Shown: positions 9,275 through 19,216, counted from the first letter of the stretch. The stretch: DNA of 64,000 bases from Pseudomonas sp. MYb327 (GCF_040438925.1 NZ_CP159258.1:572001-636000), one strand, 5' to 3'. A program made the numbers and translations. The notes: generated by a model not told the origin, from the letters alone.

Positions 9275-9387
9275 GAGGAGTGTCCTTTCGAGATTTGCTG
9301 CCTTGTGCATCCAGCAGATGGACTGCAGAACCACCTCCAGAACCTTGGGTGAGTACAGCACTGTTTTTGCAAAGTTCCAGTGGACAT

Positions 9388-9431
9388 AAAAAAACCGCCT
9401 GCGCCCGTGATAGTGGGCGTGGCGGTTTTTT
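9388..9431 (-). terminator. Terminator after the ABC exporter
   Basis: AAAACCGCC and GGCGGTTTT flank an inner GCGCCC/GGGCG pairing, with A- and T-runs on both sides. It sits just beyond the stop of the ABC exporter on the minus strand. Confidence 0.85.
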
Positions 9432-9445
9432 ACCGGGTAGAACGC

Positions 9446-11278
9446 TTAATCGATTCCGACAAACCCACCCGTCTGGTGCGCCCACAACCGCGCGTACAAA
9501 CCGCCGTGGGCCAGCAGTTCCGCGTGGCTGCCGGTCTCGGCGATCTTGCCGTTCTCCAGCACCACCAACCGGTCCATCCGGGCGATGGTCGAGAGCCGGT
9601 GTGCGATCGCTATAACAGTTTTGCCTTGCATCAGGGTTTCGAGGCTTTCCTGGATTGCCGCTTCGACTTCCGAATCCAGTGCCGAGGTGGCCTCGTCCAT
9701 GATCAGGATCGGCGCGTCCTTGAGCAGTACTCGGGCGATGGCGATGCGTTGGCGCTGTCCACCGGACAATTTCACCCCGCGTTCGCCGACATGGGCGTCG
9801 AAACCGGTGCGGCCTTCGGCGTCTGACAGCGAGGGAATGAAGCCGTCGGCCCTGGCCTTGTGGACCGCCTCCCAGAGTTCGGTGTCAGTGGCATCGGGTT
9901 TGCCGTAAAGCAGATTGTCGCGGATCGAACGATGCAGCAGGGACGTGTCCTGAGTGATCATGCCGATGCGTTCGCGCAGGCTTTCCTGACTGACGTCGGC
10001 GATGTTCTGGCCATCGATCAGTATCTTCCCGCCTTCCACGTCGTAAAGGCGCAGCAGCAGATTGACCAGGGTTGACTTGCCGGCACCGGACGGACCGATC
10101 AGGCCAATCTTTTCACCGGGTTTGATGGTCAGGTTAAGGCCGCCGATAATCCCGCTCTGCTTGCCGTAGTGAAAGTCGATGTTCTCGAAACACACTTCGC
10201 CACGGGCCACGGCCAAGGGTTTGGCCTGGTCGCGGTCGGTCACGCTCACCGGCTGCGAGATGCTTTGCAAACCGTCCTGAACCATGCCGATGTTTTCGAA
10301 GATGCCGGTGACCACCCACATGATCCAGCCGGACATATTGACGATACGAATCACCAGCCCGGTGGCCAGGGCGATGGCGCCCACGCTGATCAGCGACTGC
10401 GTCCACAGCCACAGGGCCAGGCCCGTAGTACCGACAATCAGCAAGCCGTTCATGCTGGTGATGACCACGTCCATGCTGGTGACCACGCGGCCGGCCAGTT
10501 GGGCTTTTTCGGTTTGTTCCTTTATCGCTTCGCGGGCGTATTGCTGCTCGAAATTGGTGTGGGCGAACAGCTTCAGGGTGGTGATGTTGGTGTAACCGTC
10601 GACGATCCGTCCCATGAGTTTGGAGCGCGCATCGGAGGACACCACCGAGCGCTCCTTCACCCTGGGCACAAAGAAATACAAGGCACTGATGAACGCCACT
10701 ATCCAGGTCAACAACGGGATCATCAGCCGCCAGTCAGCTTCGGCGAACAGTACCAGTGAGCTGATCGCGTAGATCAGCACGTGCCACAACGCGTCGACCG
10801 CTTGTACCGCCGAATCGCGCAACGAGTTGCCGGTTTGCATGATGCGTTGGGCGATGCGCCCGGCGAAATCGTTCTGGAAAAAATTCACGCTTTGCTTGAG
10901 GACGTAACTGTGGTTTTGCCAGCGGATCAGGCTGGTCATGCTCGGGCTCAAGGTCTGGTGCACCAGCAGGTCGTGCAGGCCGACAAACACGGGGCGCAGG
11001 ACCAGCGCAACCACGACCATCCAGGTCAACTCGAGGGCGTGGTCCTTGAACAAGTCTACGTTCGGCGTGCCCTGGGCCAGGTCGATGATGCGACTCAGGT
11101 AGCTGAACAACGCCACTTCGATCAACGCGCCAAACAGGCCGACGATCAACAGGGCGGCGAAACTCGGCCAGACCTGCTTGAGGTAGTAGGTATAGAAGGG
11201 CAGGACCCGATCCGGCGGAGCGGCCGTCGGGGCATCGCGAAATATGTCGATCAGTTTTTCAAAACGGCGATAAAGCAT
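9446..11278 (-). CDS. ABC transporter, fused permease and ATPase (exporter type)
   Basis: A 610-aa half-transporter. An N-terminal six-helix exporter domain (about residues 35-330) is followed by an ATPase domain with Walker A GPSGAGKST (about 395), signature LSGGQRQR (about 504), Walker B LIMDEAT (about 526) and the H-loop IAHRLST. The architecture is like MsbA or multidrug exporters, but key lipid-A flippase context is absent, so the substrate is open. A GGAG lies about 25 nt upstream of the ATG, too far for an ideal start, so the exact start is less sure than the gene. The neighbour upstream is ppiA, about 90 nt away. Confidence 0.92.
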   Translation of the reverse strand: MLYRRFEKLIDIFRDAPTAAPPDRVLPFYTYYLKQVWPSFAALLIVGLFGALIEVALFSYLSRIIDLAQGTPNVDLFKDHALELTWMVVVALVLRPVFVGLHDLLVHQTLSPSMTSLIRWQNHSYVLKQSVNFFQNDFAGRIAQRIMQTGNSLRDSAVQAVDALWHVLIYAISSLVLFAEADWRLMIPLLTWIVAFISALYFFVPRVKERSVVSSDARSKLMGRIVDGYTNITTLKLFAHTNFEQQYAREAIKEQTEKAQLAGRVVTSMDVVITSMNGLLIVGTTGLALWLWTQSLISVGAIALATGLVIRIVNMSGWIMWVVTGIFENIGMVQDGLQSISQPVSVTDRDQAKPLAVARGEVCFENIDFHYGKQSGIIGGLNLTIKPGEKIGLIGPSGAGKSTLVNLLLRLYDVEGGKILIDGQNIADVSQESLRERIGMITQDTSLLHRSIRDNLLYGKPDATDTELWEAVHKARADGFIPSLSDAEGRTGFDAHVGERGVKLSGGQRQRIAIARVLLKDAPILIMDEATSALDSEVEAAIQESLETLMQGKTVIAIAHRLSTIARMDRLVVLENGKIAETGSHAELLAHGGLYARLWAHQTGGFVGID

Positions 11279-11370
11279 CGGTTTTTCGCCCGCGTACGGG
11301 CTCTCCTTTTAACGGTTGAGCGTCGCCGGCTGTACCGGCAAACGCTCGGACGTCCTTGTCCAGCTTAGTC

Positions 11371-11928
11371 TCAGTCGATGCGCTTGGCCGACTTGATGAA
11401 CACCGGATCGGCCGGCACGTCTTTCATCCCGCCACGCACGGTGGTTGGCGAATTGACGATAATGTCGACCACGTCCATGCCTTTGACCACTTTGCCGAAT
11501 ACGGCATAACCGTCGCCCTGGTCGAGGAAATCGTTGTCCTTGACGTTGATGAAGAACTGGCTGGTGGCCGAATCCGGCACGGAGGTGCGGGCCATGGACA
11601 AGGTGCCACGAACGTTGGCCAGTTTATTGGCGTGCTCGTTCTTGATCGGCGCCTTGGTTTCCTTTTGCTGCATTTGCTGGGTAAAGCCACCGCCCTGGAC
11701 CATGAAGCCCGGGATCACGCGGTGGAAAATCGTGTTGTTGTAGAAACCACTGTCCACGTACTCAAGGAAATTCTTGGTACTGATCGGTGCCTTGACCGGG
11801 TCCAGTTCGATTTCGATCTGACCGTTGGTGGTGTCCAGCAGAACATGCGGCGCCTTGGCAGGCGTTGCCGCCATCAGGTTGGCGGCAAACAGAACGGAGC
11901 CAGCAGCGAGGGCGATTTTTTTCAGCAT
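11371..11928 (-). CDS. ppiA: Periplasmic peptidyl-prolyl cis-trans isomerase A
   Basis: A 185-aa cyclophilin with a signal peptide ([20 protein letters not shown]). The catalytic-site signature [13 protein letters not shown] and [10 protein letters not shown] are intact. It catalyses proline isomerisation during folding in the periplasm. The start codon lies inside the last codons of the upstream hydrolase gene (7-nt overlap, 11922-11928), so the two are co-transcribed and coupled. Confidence 0.95.
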   Translation of the reverse strand: MLKKIALAAGSVLFAANLMAATPAKAPHVLLDTTNGQIEIELDPVKAPISTKNFLEYVDSGFYNNTIFHRVIPGFMVQGGGFTQQMQQKETKAPIKNEHANKLANVRGTLSMARTSVPDSATSQFFINVKDNDFLDQGDGYAVFGKVVKGMDVVDIIVNSPTTVRGGMKDVPADPVFIKSAKRID

Positions 11929-12737
11929 GGGTCAGTGATCCTGAGTGTGGTGGTGTCGACTGCGGTGAGAAATTCGAGCAGCGTCTGGTTGAAGTGTTCG
12001 GGCTGATCCAGCGGGGTGGCGTGACGCGAATCGGCGATCACTACCAGCCGCGCATCGGGCAGCAGTTTTACGTAGTTTTCCTTCAGCGCGACCGGCGTGT
12101 AGTCACGGTCGGCGCTGACGATGAGGGTTGGACAGGACACCTTCGACAGTCGTTCCTGAACACCCCAACCCACAATGGCATCGAAGCTGGCGAGATAAGC
12201 ATGTTTGTCGTTTTTTGCCCAGCGTTCGGCCATCTTTTGTCGCAAATCAGCCTGCTCGGGCTTGGGAAACAACTTGCCGCCCAGGGCTTTGCCAATGGTA
12301 TGCAGGCTGAGTATGCGCATCAGGCTCCAGCGTTTGAACCACTGCCAATAGTCGTCGCGGCTGCGCAGTTTGACCTCGGGCGCGCTGTTGACGATGCACA
12401 GGCTTTTGAGCAGTTGCGGCTGATCCACGGCCAGTTGGAAGCCGATCATGCCGCCCATGGAAAGCCCGACATAATGTGTCGGTCCGAGGTTCAAATGCTC
12501 GATTAACGCAACCAGGTCGGCGCTGAATCCCGCGATGCTGTAACGCTCGCGGGGTTTGTCGGAGCGCCCGTGACCGCGCACATCCGGGACGATCACCCGG
12601 TAGCGAGAGGCCAGCGCGGGGATCTGTTTTTCCCAGTCCAGGGTACTTGATCCCAGCCCATGGACCAGCAGCAACGGCGTGCCGTGGCCGTATTCCTCAT
12701 AGTGCAGGTTGCAACCTTCGTGTTCGAAATAGGCCAT
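11922..12737 (-). CDS. Alpha/beta hydrolase
   Basis: A 271-aa alpha/beta hydrolase starting [17 protein letters not shown]. It shows the oxyanion segment LLVHGLGSS, the nucleophile elbow GLSMGGM (Ser about 95), an acidic residue in SADRDYTP and a histidine in [11 protein letters not shown], so the triad looks intact. It resembles 3-oxoadipate enol-lactonase-like hydrolases, but no aromatic-degradation genes are nearby, so the substrate is unknown. It is the middle gene of a LysR-hydrolase-ppiA row on the minus strand, 14 nt after the LysR gene and overlapping ppiA by 7 nt. Confidence 0.9.
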   Translation of the reverse strand: MAYFEHEGCNLHYEEYGHGTPLLLVHGLGSSTLDWEKQIPALASRYRVIVPDVRGHGRSDKPRERYSIAGFSADLVALIEHLNLGPTHYVGLSMGGMIGFQLAVDQPQLLKSLCIVNSAPEVKLRSRDDYWQWFKRWSLMRILSLHTIGKALGGKLFPKPEQADLRQKMAERWAKNDKHAYLASFDAIVGWGVQERLSKVSCPTLIVSADRDYTPVALKENYVKLLPDARLVVIADSRHATPLDQPEHFNQTLLEFLTAVDTTTLRITDPC

Positions 12738-12751
12738 GGGTACACTCCGTG

Positions 12752-13675
12752 TCAGGCTTGTTCAGGGGCGGCGAAAGGTGCGTCCAGCGGTGCGGTGTCG
12801 AAGGTGCGCAGGAGCTCGATCAGAATCTGCGTCGCCGGGCCGAGCGGCTTGTCCTTGTTCGAATACAGGTAAAAACTCGGGTTACGACTGCCGCCCTGGT
12901 CCAACGGTAGCAGCTTGAGCGTGCCTTCCTTGAGTTCTCGTTCGATCATGTGCCTTGGCAACCAGGCAAACCCCAGTCCGCTGCTGACGAAGGTCGCGGC
13001 GGTGGCCAGGCTACCGACGGTCCAGCGTTGTTCGGCGCCGAGCCAACCGACGTCCCGTGGTTGCTGGCGACCGGAGTCGCGGATCACCACTTGCATCTGG
13101 CTTTCCAGATCCTGGAAGTTAAGTTCGCGATTCAGTCGATGCAACGGATGGTCGGGGTGGGCGACCGCAACGAATTCGACGTCGCTCAATTCCGCGCCGA
13201 GGTAACCGGGAATGCTGAATCCGGTGATCGCCAGGTCGGCGACGCCTTCAAGCAACACCTCTTCGACCCCGGACAATACTTCTTCGCGCAACCGCACCCG
13301 ACAGCCACGACTTTGCGGCATGAACGCGGTCAGGGCGCGGACGAGGCGGGCGCTCGGATAAGCGGCATCGACCACCAATCGCACTTCGGCCTCCCAGCCT
13401 TGCTCCATGTGGTGGGCCAGGTCTTCAAGCTGACTGGCCTGTTTCACCAGTTGCCGGGAGCGGCGCAACAGTACGCCACCGGCTTCGGTGAGCACGGCTT
13501 TTCGGCCATCAATGCGCAGCAACGGGACGCCCAGTTGGTCCTGCATGCGCGCCACGGTATAGCTGACGGACGATTGCGAGCGGTGCAGCGCTTCGGCGGC
13601 CTGGGCGAAACCACCGTGGTCGACCACGGCCTGCAACGTTCGCCATTGATCAAGGGTCACGCGGGGCGCTTTCAT
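12752..13675 (-). CDS. LysR-family transcriptional regulator
   Basis: A 307-aa LysR-type regulator with an N-terminal winged helix (VDHGGFAQAAEALHRSQSSVSY, residues about 15-37) and a C-terminal ligand-binding domain. It starts at ATG 13675 behind GAGGAG. It is first in a three-gene row with the hydrolase and ppiA. A small exported protein gene and azoR lie divergently, and LysR proteins often act on divergent neighbours, but the target here is a guess. Confidence 0.92.
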   Translation of the reverse strand: MKAPRVTLDQWRTLQAVVDHGGFAQAAEALHRSQSSVSYTVARMQDQLGVPLLRIDGRKAVLTEAGGVLLRRSRQLVKQASQLEDLAHHMEQGWEAEVRLVVDAAYPSARLVRALTAFMPQSRGCRVRLREEVLSGVEEVLLEGVADLAITGFSIPGYLGAELSDVEFVAVAHPDHPLHRLNRELNFQDLESQMQVVIRDSGRQQPRDVGWLGAEQRWTVGSLATAATFVSSGLGFAWLPRHMIERELKEGTLKLLPLDQGGSRNPSFYLYSNKDKPLGPATQILIELLRTFDTAPLDAPFAAPEQA

Positions 13676-13725
13676 GTTGAGCTCCTCTTGTCCTAAGCTG
13701 GGCAGTTCTTTTTGGAGACTGCTGA

Positions 13726-14040
13726 ATGAAAAAATTCTGTTTTGTGCTATTGGCGCTGCTGCCTCTGACGGCGATGGCGTACCCGATCGATGTAAAAAAA
13801 GACCTCAACGGCCTGAAGATCGATTACGAAACCTTCGACACCGATAGCGATATCGGCTCCATTCGAGTGGCCAACTACGGCGATGTCGATGCGAGCTGCA
13901 AAGCGATCTTCAGCAACGGCCCGGAAGCACCCCGCACGCGCAAGATCGATGTCCCGGCCGGCAAGCACAAAACCACTACCGCCAAATTCACCCGCAACAT
14001 CATCAAACTGCGTATCGAGCTGATCTGCACCCCGAAATAA
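13726..14040 (+). CDS. Small exported protein of unknown function
   Basis: A 104-aa precursor with a clear signal peptide (MKKFCFVLLALLPLTAMA) and GGAGA at a suitable distance. The mature part of about 85 residues has two cysteines (SCKAIF, LICTPK) that could form a disulphide in the periplasm. It is of a type conserved in Pseudomonas whose role I do not know. It lies divergent to the LysR gene, with only 50 nt between starts, so they share a promoter region. Confidence 0.8.
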   Translation: MKKFCFVLLALLPLTAMAYPIDVKKDLNGLKIDYETFDTDSDIGSIRVANYGDVDASCKAIFSNGPEAPRTRKIDVPAGKHKTTTAKFTRNIIKLRIELICTPK

Positions 14041-14190
14041 AATCAAACGGAGCAAAGCTGTTGGCCAAGCTCCGCTTATAAACGAATTTATTGATCGGTT
14101 ATAGCAGTTATTTGCGCTTTTTCATCGATATAACTCTGTTTAACCTTCACTCCATCGACTTACAGCATTCTCAGATGGAGGCTACATCCC

Positions 14191-14790
14191 ATGTCCCGCG
14201 TTCTGATCATCGAAAGCAGTGCCCGTCAGCAAGGCTCGGTTTCCCGTCAACTGACCCAGACCTTTATCAGCCAGTGGCAAGCCGCACATCCGAATGACCA
14301 GATCACCGTTCGTGACCTGGCCGTCAACCCGGTGCCGCATCTGGACATCAACCTGTTGGGCGGATGGATGAAACCTGCCGAACAGCGCAGCGACATCGAA
14401 CAGGGTTCCCTGGAACGCTCTAACCTGCTGACCGACGAATTGCTCGCCGCTGACGTGCTGGTCATGGCCGCTCCGATGTACAACTTTGCCATCCCGAGCA
14501 CCCTCAAAGCCTGGCTCGACCACGTGCTGCGTGCCGGCGTGACCTTCAAGTACACCGAAACCGGTCCGCAAGGTTTGCTCAGCGGCAAGCGTGCTTACGT
14601 GTTGACGGCTCGCGGCGGGATCTACGCGGGCAGCACCGCGGATCACCAGGAACCTTACCTGCGTCAGGTGATGGGCTTCATCGGCATCCACGACGTGACA
14701 TTTATCCACGCCGAAGGCATGAACCTGGGCGGAGACTTCCAGGAGAAAGGCCTGAACCAGGCAAATGCCAAGCTCGCCCAAGTGGCCTGA
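14191..14790 (+). CDS. azoR: FMN-dependent NADH-azoreductase
   Basis: A 199-aa flavodoxin-fold quinone/azo reductase beginning MSRVLIIESSARQQGSVSR. FMN-binding features are visible: SSARQQGSVS at the phosphate loop, APMYNFAIPSTLKAWLDHV near residue 95 and TARGGIY near 142. It reduces quinones and azo compounds with NADH in the cytosol. GGAGG at 14175-14179 precedes the ATG. It is alone on its transcript; a terminator follows at 14898-14934. Confidence 0.95.
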   Translation: MSRVLIIESSARQQGSVSRQLTQTFISQWQAAHPNDQITVRDLAVNPVPHLDINLLGGWMKPAEQRSDIEQGSLERSNLLTDELLAADVLVMAAPMYNFAIPSTLKAWLDHVLRAGVTFKYTETGPQGLLSGKRAYVLTARGGIYAGSTADHQEPYLRQVMGFIGIHDVTFIHAEGMNLGGDFQEKGLNQANAKLAQVA

Positions 14791-14897
14791 CACGTTAATC
14801 GCCAGATAATCGCTGGATGGTCTAGTGACCTGGCGCAACCCTTCAAGCCTGTACGCGCATCGACCTCCCTTTGCACTTGTTGCTCCTGAGTGCTGCC

Positions 14898-14934
14898 GCC
14901 CGATTGAACGCTTAGCGAGATCGGGCTTTTTTTT
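14898..14934 (+). terminator. Rho-independent terminator after azoR
   Basis: GCCCGAT pairs with ATCGGGC and is followed by eight T residues. Confidence 0.85.
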
Positions 14935-14964
14935 GCCCGTAATTTGTGTGTAAACGCCTAACTC

Positions 14965-15054
14965 TGTAGGAGCCGGCTTGCTGGCGATAGCGGTATATCA
15001 GCAGACATGAATGTTGAATGTGACAGCGCCATCACCAGCAAGCCGGCTCCTACA
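14965..15054. repeat. REPIN (pair of inverted REP sequences)
   Basis: TGTAGGAGCCGGCTTGCTGG at the left is mirrored by CCAGCAAGCCGGCTCCTACA at the right, with about 45 bases between. This is the usual REPIN layout of fluorescent pseudomonads, mobilised in trans by a RAYT transposase that is not in this window. Confidence 0.85.
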
Positions 15055-15130
15055 GGGATTGGCGTGTTTTCTGATATCGCGATTCAGGGCAAAACCGGCT
15101 ATCTTCGCCGCCATTCAAAATGAGGCGAGC

Positions 15131-15988
15131 ATGGGCTATCTACTTTTTGTCACGCTGATCCAGGCGTTTTCCTTCAGTCTGATCGGCGAATACCTAGCCG
15201 GTCATGTCGACAGTTATTTCGCTGTGCTGGTACGGGTGCTGCTGGCGGGGCTGGTGTTCATCCCGCTGACCCGCTGGCGTTCGGTGGAGCCGGCGTTCAT
15301 GCGCGTCATGTTGCTGATCGGTGCGTTGCAGTTCGGCGTGACCTACGTCTGTCTGTATCTGAGTTTCCGCGTACTGACGGTGCCGGAAGTCCTGCTGTTC
15401 ACCATCCTTACGCCGCTGCACGTGACCCTGATCGAAGACGCACTGAACCGTCGCTTCAACCCCTGGGCATTGATCGCGGCACTGGTGGCGGTAGCGGGCG
15501 CGGCGGTGATTCGCTTCGACCGGATCAACCCGGATTTCTTCATGGGCTTCCTGCTGCTGCAACTGGCCAACTTCACCTACGCCGCCGGGCAAGTGCTCTA
15601 CAAACACCTGGTGGCTCGCCATCCGAGCGACCTGCCGCATTACCGGCGTTTCGGCTATTTCTACCTGGGCGCATTAGCGGTGGCGTTGCCTGCGTTCCTG
15701 TTGTTCGGCAAACAGGACTTTTTACCCGAAGCACCGCTGCAATGGGGCGTGCTGCTGTTCCTCGGCCTGGTCTCGACCGCGCTTGGTCTGTATTGGTGGA
15801 ACAAGGGCGCATGCCTGGTTAACGGCGGGACGCTGGCGGTGATGAACAACCTGCATGTGCCGGTCGGATTGCTGATCAATCTGCTGATCTGGAATCAGCA
15901 TGAAGAGCTGGGGCGGTTGTTGCTGGGAGGTTCGGTGATTTTGATGGCGGTGTGGATCAGTCGGTTGGGTATCCGGAAACACGCTTAA
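15131..15988 (+). CDS. EamA/DMT-type exporter (carboxylate/amino acid/amine type)
   Basis: A 285-aa membrane protein with ten hydrophobic segments in two EamA repeats. The ATG at 15131 follows GAGGCG and gives MGYLLFVTLIQAFSFSLIG. The open frame reaches back to 15011 through the REPIN, which is not coding. Family members export amino acids, amines or carboxylates; the substrate is not deducible. It is a single-gene unit with a REP-type palindrome right after the stop. Confidence 0.9.
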   Translation: MGYLLFVTLIQAFSFSLIGEYLAGHVDSYFAVLVRVLLAGLVFIPLTRWRSVEPAFMRVMLLIGALQFGVTYVCLYLSFRVLTVPEVLLFTILTPLHVTLIEDALNRRFNPWALIAALVAVAGAAVIRFDRINPDFFMGFLLLQLANFTYAAGQVLYKHLVARHPSDLPHYRRFGYFYLGALAVALPAFLLFGKQDFLPEAPLQWGVLLFLGLVSTALGLYWWNKGACLVNGGTLAVMNNLHVPVGLLINLLIWNQHEELGRLLLGGSVILMAVWISRLGIRKHA

Positions 15989-15992
15989 CCAC

Positions 15993-16027
15993 TGTAGGAG
16001 CTGCCGCCGGCTGAGGCAGCTCCTACA
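15993..16027. repeat. Single REP-type palindrome
   Basis: TGTAGGAGCTGCC and GGCAGCTCCTACA pair around a short GC-rich loop. It lies between two convergent genes and may act as a transcript end. Confidence 0.75.
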
Positions 16028-16041
16028 GAGGAATCGTGGTG

Positions 16042-17340
16042 TTACATGACGTGTTTTTCAGCTTCGGGAATGTGGCTCGCACCCAACACCGCCGGTAGAA
16101 GCCCGGCACGCAAATCCGTCCCGCTCGGTTGCTGATACAGGTTCAATCCAAACTCCGGCAACACCGCCAGTAGATAGTCGAAAATATCCCCCTGAATCCG
16201 CTCGTAATCGGCCCACGCGGTGGTGCGGGTGAAGCAGTAGATCTCCAGCGGAATGCCCTGAGACGTGGTTTGCATCTGCCGGACCATGCACGTCATGTTT
16301 GGCTGGATGTCCGGGTGACTTTTCAAATAACCCAATGCATAGGCGCGGAAAGTCCCGATATTGGTCATCCGTCGACGGTTGGCCGACATCGCCGCGACGT
16401 TGCCCTGGGCTTCGTTCCAAGCCTTTAGTTCAGCCTGTTTGCGGCTGATGTAGTCAGTCAACAGGTGAACCTGGGCCAGTTTCGACTCTTCGTCATCGCG
16501 CACGAAACGCACGCCGCTGGCGTCGATGAACAGGCTGCGCTTGATCCGCCGTCCACCGGACTGCTGCATGCCGCGCCAGTTCTTGAATGACTCGGACATC
16601 AGGCGCCAGGTCGGGATCGAAACAATCGTCTTGTCGAAGTTCTGCACCTTGACCGTGTGCAGCGTGATGTCCACCACATCGCCATCAGCGCCCACTTGCG
16701 GCATCTCGATCCAGTCGCCGACCCGCAGCATGTCGTTGCTGGTCAGTTGCACGCTGGCGACGAACGACAACAGGGTGTCTTTGTAGACCAACAGAATGAC
16801 CGCCGACATCGCGCCCAGACCCGACAGCAGCAACAGCGGCGAGCGGTCGATCAGCGTGGCGACGATAATGATCGCGCCAAACACGTACAAGACCATTTTC
16901 GCCAGTTGCACATAGCCTTTGATGGAGCGGGTGCGGGCGTGTTCGGTACGGGCGTAGATGTCCAGCAGGGCGTTGAGCAACGCGGTGACAGACAGCAGCA
17001 GGAACAGAATGGTGAACGCCAGCGCCACGTTGCCGAGGAACACCATTGCAGTTTTACTCAGCTCCGGCACCAGGTGCAGGCCGAACTGAATCACCAGTGA
17101 CGGAATTATCTGTGCCAGGCGCTGGAACACCTTGTTGTGACGCAAGTCATTGACCCAGTGCAGCGCCGGCTGACGGCCGAGTATTTTGCTGGCGTGCAGG
17201 ATCAGGTAGCGCGCCACTCGTCCGAGGGCCAGCGCAATGACCAACAACATAATCAGTGCCAGGCTGGCATGCACGAGCGGATGCTGGTCAAGGGCACCCC
17301 AAAGGTCTTGGGTATTGAGCCAGAGCTGTTTGATATCCAT
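16042..17340 (-). CDS. Mechanosensitive ion channel (YbdG-like MscS family)
   Basis: A 432-aa MscS-superfamily channel. ATG 17340 gives MDIKQLWLNTQDLWG; a TTG two codons upstream is less likely. About five hydrophobic helices precede the pore-lining and beta domain, with SGLGAMSAVILLVYKDT and LRVGDWIEMP matching the YbdG branch. YbdG-type channels give a small conductance and help relieve osmotic down-shock at the inner membrane. It stands alone between REP elements and the divergent helicase gene. Confidence 0.9.
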   Translation of the reverse strand: MDIKQLWLNTQDLWGALDQHPLVHASLALIMLLVIALALGRVARYLILHASKILGRQPALHWVNDLRHNKVFQRLAQIIPSLVIQFGLHLVPELSKTAMVFLGNVALAFTILFLLLSVTALLNALLDIYARTEHARTRSIKGYVQLAKMVLYVFGAIIIVATLIDRSPLLLLSGLGAMSAVILLVYKDTLLSFVASVQLTSNDMLRVGDWIEMPQVGADGDVVDITLHTVKVQNFDKTIVSIPTWRLMSESFKNWRGMQQSGGRRIKRSLFIDASGVRFVRDDEESKLAQVHLLTDYISRKQAELKAWNEAQGNVAAMSANRRRMTNIGTFRAYALGYLKSHPDIQPNMTCMVRQMQTTSQGIPLEIYCFTRTTAWADYERIQGDIFDYLLAVLPEFGLNLYQQPSGTDLRAGLLPAVLGASHIPEAEKHVM

Positions 17341-17532
17341 AAGCAAAAACGATTCTTCTGTAAGGCGCGAGGGGCGATTAGAGCATTTAAGACGCTTTGT
17401 ATTACCTTTGGAGATAAATCAGGCAACAAAAAAACCACTGTTTAAGGTCGATTGCATAAAGAAACTCGGCCTACGCGCTCGAAACCGGTAACCTATGCAG
17501 CTGTTTTTTTGCATTTCTTCGAGGTAGCACCC

Positions 17533-18873
17533 GTGTTTTCCGAATTCGCCTTGCACGAACGCCTGCTCAAAGCCGTGGCCGAGCTTAAATTTGTCGAGCC
17601 AACGCCTGTGCAAGCAGCGGCCATTCCGCTGGCGCTCCAAGGGCGTGACTTGCGGGTGACAGCGCAAACCGGCAGCGGCAAAACCGCTGCGTTCGTTTTG
17701 CCGATCCTCAACCGCCTGATCGGCCCGGCCAAGATTCGCGTCAGCATCAAGACCCTGATCCTGCTGCCGACCCGCGAGTTGGCCCAGCAAACCTTGAAAG
17801 AAGTTGAACGCTTCTCGCAGTTCACCTTCATCAAGTCTGGCCTGATCACAGGCGGCGAAGACTTCAAGGTCCAGGCTGCCATGCTGCGCAAGGTGCCGGA
17901 CATCCTGATCGGCACGCCCGGCCGGATGATTGAGCAACTGAACGCAGGTAACCTCGATTTGAAAGAAGTCGAGGTGCTGGTGCTCGACGAAGCCGACCGC
18001 ATGCTCGACATGGGCTTTGCCGACGACGTGCAGCGTCTGGTCGACGAGTGCACCAATCGCCAGCAGACCATGCTGTTCTCCGCCACTACCGGTGGTTCCG
18101 GCCTGCGCGAGATGATCGCCAAGGTCCTGAACAACCCTGAGCACTTGCAGCTCAATGCGGTCAGCCAACTGAACGAAACCACCCGTCAGCAAATCATCAC
18201 CGCTGACCATAACCAGCATAAAGAGCAGATCGTTAACTGGCTGTTGGCGAACGAGACCTATCAGAAGGCCATCGTCTTCACCAACACCCGGGCCATGGCC
18301 GACCGTATCTACGGCCGCCTGGTGGCGCAGGAATACAAGGCGTTCGTGCTGCACGGCGAGAAAGACCAGAAAGATCGCAAACTGGCGATCGATCGTCTCA
18401 AGCAGGGCGGTGTGAAGATTCTGGTTGCCACCGACGTCGCCGCTCGCGGCCTGGACGTGGACGGGCTGGATCTGGTGATCAACTTCGACATGCCACGCAG
18501 CGGCGACGAATACGTGCATCGCATCGGTCGTACCGGTCGTGCCGGTAACGATGGCCTGGCGATCTCGCTGATCTGCCACGGCGACTGGAACCTGATGTCG
18601 AGCATCGAGCGCTACCTCAAGCAAAGCTTCGAGCGCCGCACCATCAAGGAAGTCAAAGGCACCTACGGCGGACCGAAAAAGGTCAAGGCCTCGGGTAAAG
18701 CCGTCGGCGTGAAGAAGAAAAAGACTGACGCCAAAGGTGACAAGAAAAAAGTCGCCGCCAAGACCCCGACCAAGCGCAAGAGTGCAAACCGGCCGAAGAG
18801 CGACTCCTTGGTCAGCAAGGACGGCATGGCGCCGCTGAAGCGTCGCAAGCCGGAAGCGCCGGCGGCTGAGTAA
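17533..18873 (+). CDS. DEAD-box ATP-dependent RNA helicase
   Basis: A 446-aa helicase starting at GTG 17533 (MFSEFALHERLL), with GAGG at 17521-17524 deciding the start over the longer open frame. It has the Q motif region, AQTGSGKT (motif I), PTRELA, DEAD (in VLDEADRML), SAT, ATDVAARGLD and HRIGRTGRAG, so all core motifs are present. A Lys-rich tail of about 70 residues should bind RNA non-specifically. Likely roles are ribosome assembly or mRNA remodelling in the cold. A strong terminator follows. Confidence 0.95.
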   Translation: MFSEFALHERLLKAVAELKFVEPTPVQAAAIPLALQGRDLRVTAQTGSGKTAAFVLPILNRLIGPAKIRVSIKTLILLPTRELAQQTLKEVERFSQFTFIKSGLITGGEDFKVQAAMLRKVPDILIGTPGRMIEQLNAGNLDLKEVEVLVLDEADRMLDMGFADDVQRLVDECTNRQQTMLFSATTGGSGLREMIAKVLNNPEHLQLNAVSQLNETTRQQIITADHNQHKEQIVNWLLANETYQKAIVFTNTRAMADRIYGRLVAQEYKAFVLHGEKDQKDRKLAIDRLKQGGVKILVATDVAARGLDVDGLDLVINFDMPRSGDEYVHRIGRTGRAGNDGLAISLICHGDWNLMSSIERYLKQSFERRTIKEVKGTYGGPKKVKASGKAVGVKKKKTDAKGDKKKVAAKTPTKRKSANRPKSDSLVSKDGMAPLKRRKPEAPAAE

Positions 18874-18891
18874 GCGCCTTAGCTAGCCATG

Positions 18892-18920
18892 AAAAACCCG
18901 GACAATGTCCGGGTTTTTTT
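18892..18920 (+). terminator. Rho-independent terminator after the helicase gene
   Basis: ACCCGGAC and GTCCGGGT pair over a three-base loop, with A-runs before and seven T after. It could also serve the convergent gene at 18941. Confidence 0.9.
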
Positions 18921-18940
18921 ACACCACAAGATCGCAGCCT

Positions 18941-19216
18941 TCAGCTCTCGGCTTTTTTCTCTGCCGTCCCCAACTCTTTCAGCCGCTGATCAATCAACTG
19001 GCACTTGTCCGGCAAATCCTTGGCCGCTGTCCCCAGATCCATCTTCTGCAACTCGTCGTTGATTTCCTTGGCCTTGGCCGGGTTCTGTTCAGTGAGCCGG
19101 GTGACTTCCTTCGCCAACTGCTCGCGCTTGAGGGTGGCCTCTTCCGGCGTGCAGGCCCAGACGGGCAAGGCGCAGGCGAGGGTGGCGGCGACGGTGAGTT
19201 TGAGCAGGATTTTCAT
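18941..19216 (-). CDS. Small exported protein of unknown function
   Basis: A 91-aa precursor with a signal peptide ending VWA-C, so it may be periplasmic or, less likely, a lipoprotein lacking a proper lipobox. The mature part is short, charged and helical (EEATLKREQLAKEVTRL), with a second cysteine (PDKCQL) that could pair with the first. Not recognised beyond being common in Pseudomonas. Convergent with the helicase gene. Confidence 0.75.
   Translation of the reverse strand: MKILLKLTVAATLACALPVWACTPEEATLKREQLAKEVTRLTEQNPAKAKEINDELQKMDLGTAAKDLPDKCQLIDQRLKELGTAEKKAES

Noticed and set aside
17437..18624. Long minus-strand frame antisense to the DEAD-box helicase
   Set aside because: A composition shadow; the helicase motifs on the plus strand are complete.
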